A stretch of DNA of 44,077 nt, taken from assembly GCA_030038215.1 (NCBI GenBank), contig JASHPI010000148.1:1-44077 (forward strand). The letters run 5' to 3'. The DNA is from Vulcanimicrobiota bacterium (GTDB taxonomy: Bacteria; Vulcanimicrobiota; Vulcanimicrobiia; Vulcanimicrobiales; Vulcanimicrobiaceae). A program made the position numbers and the translations under genes. The notes under the pieces were generated by a model. It did not search any database, had not been told where the DNA came from, and was given only the letters and a program-made list of their open reading frames with translations. Shown here in pieces: positions 1 to 6,613 of the stretch. The first letter of the stretch is position 1; the number at the start of each line of letters is the position of its first letter.

Positions 1-223
1 TATTGTTGACACCGCCGGATTCCGTCGTAGCGTAGAGGGTACCTCCAACATCTATGAGGTTAGAGGGTTGCGATCCATCTGATCCACCGCTGAATCTGTA
101 AAGCACTTGAAGCTCCGGTGACCCGACTGTTTGCCCGGATCCCGCGGGAGCGTCGCAGAAGCAGAATATGATGCCGGCTACTTGCACCGTGAAAATGAGT
201 GCCCGTAACGCAGGTTTCAACAC
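1..223 (-). CDS. GloVer-repeat secreted protein, N-terminal part (runs off left edge)
   Basis: A minus-strand frame is open from a GTG at 223 to the window edge (74 full codons). The start is supported by a GGAGGA Shine-Dalgarno seven bases upstream. The N-terminus (MLKPALRALIFTVQVAGII) is a basic stretch followed by a hydrophobic helix, so a signal peptide is likely. Then comes one unit, VLYRFSGGSDGSQPSNLIDV followed by GGTLYATTESGG. This matches the consensus of GloVer tandem repeats (LYxFxGGxDGxxPxxxLIxxxGxLYGTTxxGG), which build beta-propeller-like extracellular proteins of unknown role. More repeats should follow to the left of the window. It stands alone; the nearest gene lies beyond a 240-bp gap. 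The family call rests on one visible unit. Confidence 0.7.
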   Translation of the reverse strand, partial: MLKPALRALIFTVQVAGIIFCFCDAPAGSGQTVGSPELQVLYRFSGGSDGSQPSNLIDVGGTLYATTESGGVNN

Positions 224-269
224 GGAAGCATCCTCCAATAGAAGCGCAAGTTGGGTCAGTCAACCGCAC

Positions 270-288
270 CAACTACATTTCGTAGTTG
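270..288. promoter_or_regulatory. Perfect inverted repeat upstream of the GloVer gene
   Basis: CAACTAC-ATTTC-GTAGTTG is a perfect 7-bp inverted repeat with a 5-base spacer, about 47 bases upstream of the GTG start at 223. It lies in the otherwise empty 224-465 gap. It could be an operator or a 5'-UTR hairpin of the GloVer gene; no convincing -10/-35 pair was found beside it. Confidence 0.3.
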
Positions 289-465
289 CGCTGCCCTTCG
301 GTTCAGAAGACTGGCCAACAATTTCCGACAGCCCGGGTGTGTTATTTGCCTTTGCCACGCGCTTACACCTAATGTCCTATGCGACATCCTTTCCAGCGCC
401 CGCATGCTCTGCTCTCGCAAGCAAAAACAAGACACGCGGCAGGCGTATCGAACACTCGTTCGCCT

Positions 466-684
466 ATGGCGCGGCCCCCGCAGTTCGAGCGTCCCGACCC
501 CTCCTTAGTGAAGGAGTCGCTCAAGCGCCTCGACCCTCATGATCGGGCGCGGCTTCTCGCCTGGCTTCTGATCTACTTTGAGGACGACGGAGCCATGTTC
601 TCACCACAGATCCGCCGGCGCCGCAAGCGTATTACACTCGACGGCGTTGAGTATTGGCTGGTGCGCATTCCGAAGCGAGTCTGA
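466..684 (+). CDS. Small conserved-looking hypothetical protein
   Basis: A 72-residue product if started at the ATG at 466; the frame is open further upstream to an ATG at 379, but that extension is low-complexity. The core reads as a coherent small basic protein: PDPSLVKESLKRLDPHDRAR, then a hydrophobic/acidic helix (LLAWLLIYFEDDG) and a basic tail (IRRRRKRITLDGVEYWLVR). The alternation of helix and short beta strands suggests a small DNA-binding or antitoxin-like fold, but no family is recognised. Neither start has a strong ribosome binding site. A GC-rich hairpin (705-725) follows the stop. The codon pattern fits a real gene better than the overlapping frames do. Confidence 0.5.
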   Translation: MARPPQFERPDPSLVKESLKRLDPHDRARLLAWLLIYFEDDGAMFSPQIRRRRKRITLDGVEYWLVRIPKRV

Positions 685-704
685 GCTACGCGCACGAATT
701 GCGG

Positions 705-725
705 GGCGGCGGGGTGACCGCCGCC
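705..725 (+). terminator. GC-rich hairpin after the small hypothetical gene
   Basis: GGCGGCGG-GGTGA-CCGCCGCC forms a perfect 8-bp stem with a 5-base loop, 20 bases after the stop at 684. There is no T-tract after it, so it is at best a non-canonical terminator or an mRNA 3'-end stabilising hairpin. Confidence 0.35.
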
Positions 726-848
726 GGGGCTGTCGGTAAACGGGTTCGAGCACTTACGAGTTACTTGTCCGGCTGTCCGTTCTCCCGTTCGGGGCTCGGC
801 GTTACAATGGGGACTAGGGCTTGCGTTCTCATCAAAGGAGCATGGATC

Positions 849-1313
849 ATGAAGCACTGGAACTTGGCGCGTGGCACCGCCCTCGGGGCCACCATCCTGT
901 TCGCGGCGTGCAGCGGTACCAGCAACGCCCCCAGCACGCCAGCGACCCATCCACCGCTCGGCGACCAGGGTGCAGCGCAGATTGTCGTCGCAAACGATTC
1001 GCGCGTAGAGATAGCCCCTGATGAGGTGGATGCCGCTCCTTGCTGGGAAATCGATCCGCCGTTTCCCACGGTCGCACGTGATACGAAGAGTCAGCCAGTG
1101 AAGCTAGCTGACAATTCCTGCTCGTCCCAGGACTCTCTATTGGAAGTCTTATACGACGGCGAAAGCGGAGCCTGCGGGTTCGAAGTGATGGCCGTGGTAG
1201 AGGATGGCCGCCGTGTGCACTATGCGTACTCGGTGGTACAAGCGTCCGACACCAAATGCACGGTGTCGACAACCTCCAGCGGCGCGCTCTTCACCTTCGC
1301 GTTAAAGTCGTAG
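849..1313 (+). CDS. Small lipoprotein, function unknown
   Basis: A 154-residue lipoprotein. A basic N-terminus (MKHWNLARG) and hydrophobic helix end in a lipobox (LFAAC at about residue 20), followed by a Ser/Thr/Pro/Asn linker typical of anchored lipoproteins. The start at 849 is chosen because AAAGGAG ends eight bases before it; the ATG at 842 is out of frame. The mature part has four further cysteines (in APCWEI, NSCSSQ, GACGFE and TKCTVS), which could form two disulfides outside the cytoplasm. The C-terminal half is predicted beta-rich (YDGESGACGFEVMAVVEDG). No family is recognised. It is convergent with the hydrolase at 1320, with a six-base gap between the stops. Confidence 0.8.
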   Translation: MKHWNLARGTALGATILFAACSGTSNAPSTPATHPPLGDQGAAQIVVANDSRVEIAPDEVDAAPCWEIDPPFPTVARDTKSQPVKLADNSCSSQDSLLEVLYDGESGACGFEVMAVVEDGRRVHYAYSVVQASDTKCTVSTTSSGALFTFALKS

Positions 1314-1319
1314 CGCGCT

Positions 1320-2696
1320 TCATTGCATCGCTGCCGCGAACTTTGCTTGCACCCATCGCGGATTTTCGATGAAGAACCCGTGGCTGCCGGGAAACGGGCA
1401 CGGCGTGAAATTTGCGCTGCCGGGTTCGGCTAGGTTTAAGCCGATCGCGAGTGCGCGATCGTAAGTCCACTGCGTAAAGATGTCCTCGTAGTCGTCGAGA
1501 ATGACGACCTTCCCGGTAAGATGCAGCCTGGCGCAGTCCCGCGCCACCGGTTTATTCGGATTCGAGGTATCAGTCTTGCACATGCCGCCGTCCGTGATGC
1601 TTTGCAAGATCTTGTTGTATGCAGTGCAATCTTCGGATTTGAATCCTGGCGCAGCTTTAGCGCAATAGGCGACCGTGAAGTCGTTGTCTTGATAACGCTG
1701 CTCGACGTAGGTATTCCCGCTGACACCGTCGGTCTTGTGCCACGGGAAGGTGTAGAGCGCCGTGGTCGCGTTCACGAGAAAGCCCCGGCATCCGTTAGGA
1801 CCCGTACAGTGCGTCGTCACGCTCAACGTTACGGCCTGATTCGAGATGGTCGCAGTGCAGTTGCTGTTCGTACCGTTGTTGTCCGGCTTCTGCCCGACGT
1901 ACGGAAATAACAGCTCCGTAGCGTCTTTCCTAATCTGCTTTGCTAACGTTCCCTTCGCGGTTTCCGCCGCGTTGAAGAGGGTGGTCACGCACGACGCATT
2001 GTTCGCTCCAACCTGCCCCTGCAGGCTCCCACCGGGCCCGGCAGCCAGGAGCAACACATTGCGAATCTTGCGCTGCGGTCGAGAGACTGGGGACAGGAAC
2101 GCGTACTTCAAGGCAAATGCGGTTCCGAGGGACCAGCCGAGCAAGCTGACATTATCTGTTGGAACGGCGTACCGCTTAGCAATTCCCTGAAGCATTGCAT
2201 CCACATCGCTCGCGACGGCATCGTGGCCGGCATTCGGACGATAGGCAGTCAGTCCGACACCGGGATAGTCGAAGAAGACCAGCCGGAAGTCGTGACAGAG
2301 CGAATCGGGGCCGTCTTGATCGCGACGATAGCCGATGGTCCCGACGATCTTCGGGCTGTAAGTGCTATTTGTTACGAGCTGCGTCGGCCAGTCCGCAATC
2401 GTCTGTCCTGTTCCCGGGAAAAACACGATGACGTCGCTACCCCTGGCGGCGTCGCCGACGACGGTGTACTCGAGAGCATCCCCCGTCCTCGGGTTCTTGA
2501 CGACGGCCAGGTGCTTGTTGAGATCGCGCATGTAGCGTAGGGCGCTGCATGGAACTGGTGCGGTCGTTGGCGCCGGGGGAACAGGGCTTCCAGATGGGGC
2601 CGCGGGTACAGTTCCGGAACTCGAGCTGCACGCAGTCGCGAGTACTGTGAGAATTGCGGGAATGACCGAAAGACGGACTCGCACGGACAGGAGCAC
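1320..2696 (-). CDS. Alpha/beta-hydrolase lipoprotein
   Basis: A 458-residue exported hydrolase. The N-terminus has a hydrophobic segment ending LATAC (Cys23, lipobox), then a Ser/Pro/Ala linker to about residue 48. The catalytic domain has a HGG-like strand VIVFFPGTGQ (89-98), a nucleophile elbow LGWSLGTA with Ser189, an acidic region VVILDDYED near 397-405, and a late histidine in GSHGFF (His439) as the expected triad base. This is the fold of esterases, lipases and tripeptidyl-peptidase-like hydrolases; the substrate cannot be told. The start is a GTG at 2696 with no close ribosome binding site. A good GGAAGGAG lies about 24 bases upstream, but no standard start codon falls between them in frame. 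Several cysteines suggest disulfides. An inverted repeat (2743-2757) lies just upstream. Confidence 0.85.
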   Translation of the reverse strand: MLLSVRVRLSVIPAILTVLATACSSSSGTVPAAPSGSPVPPAPTTAPVPCSALRYMRDLNKHLAVVKNPRTGDALEYTVVGDAARGSDVIVFFPGTGQTIADWPTQLVTNSTYSPKIVGTIGYRRDQDGPDSLCHDFRLVFFDYPGVGLTAYRPNAGHDAVASDVDAMLQGIAKRYAVPTDNVSLLGWSLGTAFALKYAFLSPVSRPQRKIRNVLLLAAGPGGSLQGQVGANNASCVTTLFNAAETAKGTLAKQIRKDATELLFPYVGQKPDNNGTNSNCTATISNQAVTLSVTTHCTGPNGCRGFLVNATTALYTFPWHKTDGVSGNTYVEQRYQDNDFTVAYCAKAAPGFKSEDCTAYNKILQSITDGGMCKTDTSNPNKPVARDCARLHLTGKVVILDDYEDIFTQWTYDRALAIGLNLAEPGSANFTPCPFPGSHGFFIENPRWVQAKFAAAMQ

Positions 2697-2742
2697 GATT
2701 TTTCTGCGGTGCGGCCGCGCTCCTTCCGAGGTTTAACCGCCT

Positions 2743-2757
2743 CCACGTGAAACGTGG
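2743..2757. promoter_or_regulatory. Operator-like palindrome upstream of the hydrolase
   Basis: CCACGT-GAA-ACGTGG is a perfect 6-bp inverted repeat with a 3-base centre, 47 bases upstream of the GTG start at 2696. Its size and place fit a dimeric repressor or activator site, but no matching regulator is encoded nearby. Confidence 0.35.
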
Positions 2758-2807
2758 CTAGGGGGCGACCGCGATGAAATCCCAGCAATCGCGCGCACTC
2801 GGCGCTA

Positions 2808-3205
2808 TTACCATTCTGCCTGAAGGTTGCAGTATCCAACGATGGTCGGCTCCTCCGAGACGTTCGCATTCATCGCTTTGCAGGTGATCGCATACGTCGA
2901 GCTGTTCGCAACGATGACGCGTGCGGCTGCCGTTGCTTGAAGGGCAGAGCCGTTGTCGTCTCTCCGCACGGCGGAGCGCCGGCGATCTCGTTCGATGGCG
3001 AGCCTTCGCGGGGGCTTGAACCGTCCGTCTTGCCGTCGGATACCGTGCCGCTCGACGTGCTCATGATCCAGCTATACGTGGGGTCCGAAGGCGTCGTAGC
3101 GGTGGCAGCGCGAGCGCGTCTGCGATGAGCGAGTCCGAGAAAAAGCAGAGGCTGAAAGTTTCGCGACAGAAACGCCAAGTGCATAGCACAGCGCCGAACG
3201 GCCAT
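2808..3205 (-). pseudogene. Probable decayed beta-sandwich (Ig-like) surface-protein fragment
   Basis: This fills most of a 600-bp stretch (2697-3296) that has no intact gene. Two minus-strand frames each give half of a plausible secreted beta-sandwich. One reads TPSDPTYSWIMSTSSGTVSD and onwards to about 2945. The other, shifted by one base, reads NGSALQATAAARVIVANSST, then YAITCKAMNANVSE, ending NLQAEW and a TAA at 2808-2810. A single-base change between about 2930 and 2990 would join them into an Ig/PKD-like domain (Y-x-W near the start, Y-x-I-x-C near the end). No start codon with a ribosome binding site is seen. It could be a genuine decayed gene or an assembly error; the domain assignment is tentative. 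Confidence 0.3.
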
Positions 3206-3296
3206 ATTGCGTTCGGCGACGCTACCGTAAGTCTAAGGCGCTCGCGCAAGGCGCGCCAAGAAAGGAACCTAACGCGCACGGCAGGTAGAACCGGCC

Positions 3297-4424
3297 GTGA
3301 TTAGTCGCAAGTCATTCGTGGCGCTCGCGGCGTCCGCTGCCACAGTCCCCGCGCTCGCGGGTCAAGTAACGAACACAAAACGGACCGGCCGCAGGGCGCT
3401 AGTGCTCATCGGCGGTGCGAACCGTGGCGCTTACGCCGCTGGCGCCATACAAGCTTTGGTCGAGATTCAGGGGATTCGTGACGGGGAACCGCTCCATTTT
3501 GATATGGTGTGCGGCTCGTCGATCGGTGCGCTCAACGGCTTCATGGTTGCAACGGCACAATATAGCGCGCTCGCGGCGCTATGGAGAGGCGCCGTCTCGT
3601 CCCGAAAGGTGTTCCGGCTAAAGCCGCAATTCGCTGCAATTACGGATCCTCAATCGGGCGTACTCGATCTTGGTCTGGCCGCCTTCAGACTCTCAACTGG
3701 ACTCGTTAATAACGTCACTGGAATCCTCGACCCCACGCCCATCGAAGCGCTGCTTGCCGAATACGTCGATCCCGCGGTGGCGACTCAGATGCCGTTCTAT
3801 ATCGCTACGACGAATATCACGACGCAGTCCAGCCAGCTCTTCGTACGCCGGGCAACGACGAGCGACGGAAAGGAGAAGCAGGCTATAAATGACGCCTTGC
3901 TCGCGACTTCAGCCAAGCATATTCGCGCCGTAAACGATGATCTGCTTCGCAGGGTGCTCTTTGCTTCGGCTGCGATACCAATTCTCTTCGATCCTATTTT
4001 GATTCCTCGAGAGGACGAGCCACAGGTTCTGGATGCTTACGTCGATGGCGGGGTTACGCAGAACGTACCGATCGACGTCGCGCTCAAGTGCGCGGACACG
4101 CTGAACGTTATCCTGTTTGCACCGCCACCGAGTGATGTCAACGAGACCTACGACAATGCGCTCGACATCGGACTTGGCATGTTTACGACGATGCAGACCC
4201 GCACTCTAGTGTATCAGCTACGCCTTGCTTATGCCGTGGGGAAAACGCATTTGCCATTCACGCCATATGTAATTCGCCCCAAGCACGAGCTACCCGGCCA
4301 CGGTGCCGATTTCAACAATCAAACCAACCTTGAAACAATGTGGCAGCTCGGCTACGCGGACATGTCGCGCGGGTGGGCTCTGTTCGTTCCTCCACCCGAC
4401 TTGCCGTTCAGCTCCATCTACTAA
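3297..4424 (+). CDS. Exported patatin-like phospholipase
   Basis: A 375-residue patatin-family lipid acyl hydrolase using a Ser-Asp dyad. The oxyanion-hole motif is GGANRGAYAAG (39-49), the nucleophile elbow is GSSIG (Ser75) and the dyad aspartate is in DGGVTQNVP (Asp250). The N-terminus (MISRKSFVALAASAATVPAL) looks like a signal peptide with a weak twin-arginine flavour (SRKSF), so the enzyme probably acts in the periplasm or outer membrane and not as a cytoplasmic defence effector. The start is a GTG at 3297 with only a weak AGG upstream. The 3' end overlaps the reading frame of the truncated primase on the other strand, which suggests that a recombination breakpoint lies at or near the patatin stop. 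Confidence 0.9.
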   Translation: MISRKSFVALAASAATVPALAGQVTNTKRTGRRALVLIGGANRGAYAAGAIQALVEIQGIRDGEPLHFDMVCGSSIGALNGFMVATAQYSALAALWRGAVSSRKVFRLKPQFAAITDPQSGVLDLGLAAFRLSTGLVNNVTGILDPTPIEALLAEYVDPAVATQMPFYIATTNITTQSSQLFVRRATTSDGKEKQAINDALLATSAKHIRAVNDDLLRRVLFASAAIPILFDPILIPREDEPQVLDAYVDGGVTQNVPIDVALKCADTLNVILFAPPPSDVNETYDNALDIGLGMFTTMQTRTLVYQLRLAYAVGKTHLPFTPYVIRPKHELPGHGADFNNQTNLETMWQLGYADMSRGWALFVPPPDLPFSSIY

Positions 4425-4940
4425 GCACCAGGGCGCGGCGCCAAAGACGCGCATTGGATTCGCGTCGGGCTTAGCCCAATAAGACGGATGGCTCGTGTGT
4501 GCGTGCTTGCGGATACGCGCCCTAGCGTCGGGTCCGTACTCGATCCGGATCCCGCCCTTAGGTGTGCCGTTATCCCAAAGCTCGGTGTTATCTGAGAATC
4601 CGTGCTTCTTGAGATGATCGAGCGGCAACATCTTGAGCGCCGCCAGATCGGCCAGCGCGCTCATAACCGAACCTCCAACCACCGCGGCAGCCTCGCTACG
4701 ATCACGTGCAAGACCCAGCTCAATGACGAGGTCGAGTACGCCGCCGCGCGCGGAGCAACCGAAACAGGTGTAACCTTTCCCGCTGGGCTGAACGCGAAAC
4801 GACGGAGTACTGTCGTCGTGAAGCGGACACTGCATCATGCCTTTGGTGTTAGGTTGCTGCTTTACGCCTGCGAGACGGAGAACGTCGGTGACTCCGACGC
4901 GATCGACAACCGATCCGCTCTTCTTGAACGACGAGATCAT
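4290..4940 (-). pseudogene. Truncated CHC2 zinc-finger DNA primase (mobile-element remnant)
   Basis: The N-terminal part of a DnaG-type primase. The CHC2 zinc ribbon is complete: CPLHDDSTPSF, then YTCFGCSARGGVLDLV, giving C-x2-H-x17-C-x2-C. It is followed by the usual helical linker (ALADLAALKMLPLDHLKKHG) and the start of the region before TOPRIM (GGIRIEYGPDARARIRKHAH). The frame then runs into the antisense of the patatin 3' end and stops at 4290, with no TOPRIM catalytic domain. Full primases of phages and plasmids are several hundred residues longer. The start at 4940 is preferred over the ATG at 4970 because it forms an ATGA overlap with a small upstream frame. No helicase, integrase or other phage gene remains nearby. 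Confidence 0.65.
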
Positions 4941-5104
4941 TGCGCACCAGCCCGGGCAATTGGTGCCCATGCAGTGACGCGATCGCGCGAGCCCCTTTTT
5001 TCAAGGCGAACGAGCACGTGTTTTCTGACGAGTTCAGTCGGACTCACATGCTGTTCAGCCGAAGCTCCAAGCGCAGCCACGACGCAGGCGCCCCAGAGCC
5101 GCAA
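4937..5104 (-). CDS. Possible 55-residue peptide coupled to the primase remnant
   Basis: A short frame starts at a TTG (5104) and stops with a TGA that overlaps the primase ATG in the form ATGA, the usual sign of translational coupling. The N-terminus (MRLWGACVVAALGASAEQ) looks like a short hydrophobic leader, followed by a charged segment (LVRKHVLVRLEKRGSRDR). The frame is closed by a TAG ten codons or less upstream. There is no strong ribosome binding site and no known family. It may be chance; the only positive evidence is the overlap and the coherent composition. Confidence 0.2.
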   Translation of the reverse strand: MRLWGACVVAALGASAEQHVSPTELVRKHVLVRLEKRGSRDRVTAWAPIARAGAQ

Positions 5105-5130
5105 GACCCACGAACGTCTAGTCTAAGTCG

Positions 5131-6165
5131 CTACTCGCTGACGGCTTCACCCGAAGAAGTCGCCGGCGCAATGTCGCGCGGAATCGACCGTAAGGGACCA
5201 CCGCCGGCCGCATAGTTCCAATAATCGAAGCGGTGGTTGCAAAAGTTGTTTCCACCGGAAACGACGTTGCCTTCGATCCAAGGGTCGTAGACTCTGTTCC
5301 CGGTCTTGCCACCGCACGAGTCGGTGAGCAGCACCTTGCCCACGACCGTTGCAACCGACCCCGAGACCTCTACGCGATAAAGTCCGGTAGCCGAGCTGGA
5401 GTAGGAGTAGATGGTGAGGGTGATGTAGCGGCCATCCCAGCCTACACCCCCGCCATCACCATTGATGGTCGCGCCTTGCAGGGTGATTTTCTTGAAAGCA
5501 CCGGCGCCAAACGGTAGCTCTTGAAGCCCGGACTTCAGCCCCGACGGCGTCGCTAGACCCTCCGTGAAAAGATTACCAGCCGCGTCATACGCGGGCGGGG
5601 CCGGGCACCCATATGGCAGCCCGTACGTTTTGGGCCGGTGCGAGGGGTTCTTGTATTTGTAGATTGCGACGGAGCCGGGCGTGCTGAAAGAGTTGGTGCA
5701 GTCGTTCGAGACGGCTAGTTCGCCGCTCGTCGGGTCCACCGCACAGCCATCGGGATTATTATAGGCGTCATCAAAGGTGGCGATCGGTTTCGTGCCGCCG
5801 TGCCGGTACTCGACAACTCTGCCTGTCACGAGGTAGGTGTCGGTGATGAAGACGTCGCCGGCTTTATCCGTGCACTCGCCCGCCGGCTCCGAGAACCCCG
5901 TTAACTTTCCGACTACCTTGGTGGGATTGTCGTAGCCGAAGACGTAGACGGCGGCGCCCTTTGAGGAACCCGTTGCCGATCCGGAGACGTAGAGGAGGCG
6001 GCGATGGACGGCACTCGGGTCCATCCAAGACGGCCCCAGGCCCGCGTCGAACCCGACGCTGCTGCCTGCCGCCTGCGGCGGGGTTAGGCCGCCGCTGCAC
6101 CCTGCCAAAATCGCAATCACACACGTTGCGAACAAAGCGCGCCGAATCGACGACGAGAGGACCAT
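5131..6165 (-). CDS. Beta-propeller-like surface lipoprotein
   Basis: A 344-residue lipoprotein. The ATG at 6165 is chosen because AGGAGG sits eight bases before it, and it gives a clean signal peptide (MVLSSSIRRALFATCVIAIL) with lipobox LAGC. The mature protein is a repeated beta-blade pattern: LYVSGSATG, AAVYVFGYDNPTKVVGKLTG, GDVFITDTYLVTGRVVEY, GCAVDPTSGELAVSND, GSVAIYKYKN, AGNLFTEGL. This is typical of NHL/SMP-30-like six-bladed propellers found as families of secreted proteins in soil bacteria. It has no visible enzymatic site and probably binds something outside the cell. Six or more cysteines could pair. It ends just upstream of the primase remnant and is not in an operon with the kal gene on its other side. 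Confidence 0.85.
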   Translation of the reverse strand: MVLSSSIRRALFATCVIAILAGCSGGLTPPQAAGSSVGFDAGLGPSWMDPSAVHRRLLYVSGSATGSSKGAAVYVFGYDNPTKVVGKLTGFSEPAGECTDKAGDVFITDTYLVTGRVVEYRHGGTKPIATFDDAYNNPDGCAVDPTSGELAVSNDCTNSFSTPGSVAIYKYKNPSHRPKTYGLPYGCPAPPAYDAAGNLFTEGLATPSGLKSGLQELPFGAGAFKKITLQGATINGDGGGVGWDGRYITLTIYSYSSSATGLYRVEVSGSVATVVGKVLLTDSCGGKTGNRVYDPWIEGNVVSGGNNFCNHRFDYWNYAAGGGPLRSIPRDIAPATSSGEAVSE

Positions 6166-6202
6166 CGCAGCACCCTCCTCAGTGGCATTAGCCACCCTCG
6201 AA

Positions 6203-6613
6203 CTAGTCTAGGACGCTTCGTCGCTGTTTCGCTTTCGGCGTAACGCACGTGCCGCTCGCGCGGCAGACGACGATCGGCGCTTCGAGAACGTCGGCGGCGC
6301 TCGCCCCTTCTTCAGGGAGCGCTGCGATGACCTTGCGGGCCTCGAACTCCATCCTGCGCGACGTCCGGCCGGACTGAACGATCCGCCCACGCGCTTCGAT
6401 AAAATCGCCGGCGTAGACGGGCGCGAGAAACTCCACGCTATCGTACGCGGCAAAGAGACCTTCGTCGCCGTCCATGCGGATCAACAGCTCGGTCGCGACG
6501 TCCCCGAACAGTGCGAGAATGCGCGCACCGTCGACGAGATTGCCGCCGTAATGCGCGTCGTGCGCGCTCATGCGCAGACGAATGAGGGCGATTAAGTCTT
6601 CGCTAGCTGCCAT
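6203..6613 (-). CDS. kal: 3-aminobutyryl-CoA ammonia-lyase-like hotdog protein
   Basis: A 136-residue hotdog-fold protein. The family signature is nearly unbroken: [20 protein letters not shown] (10-29), [20 protein letters not shown] (35-54), [20 protein letters not shown] (57-76) and [16 protein letters not shown]. In lysine-fermenting bacteria Kal removes ammonia from 3-aminobutyryl-CoA to give crotonyl-CoA. The other lysine-fermentation genes (kamA/D/E, kdd, kce) are absent here, so its real substrate may differ. Its ATG lies inside the 3' end of the MazG-fusion gene (22-base overlap), so it is probably translated from the same mRNA. It ends the long minus-strand run. The family call is firm; the physiological role is inferred. 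Confidence 0.85.
   Translation of the reverse strand: MAASEDLIALIRLRMSAHDAHYGGNLVDGARILALFGDVATELLIRMDGDEGLFAAYDSVEFLAPVYAGDFIEARGRIVQSGRTSRRMEFEARKVIAALPEEGASAADVLEAPIVVCRASGTCVTPKAKQRRSVLD

Noticed and set aside
803-808. TACAAT as a -10 box for the lipoprotein gene at 849.
   Set aside because: No acceptable -35 at 16-18 bases; the TTGTCC upstream is about 32 bases away.
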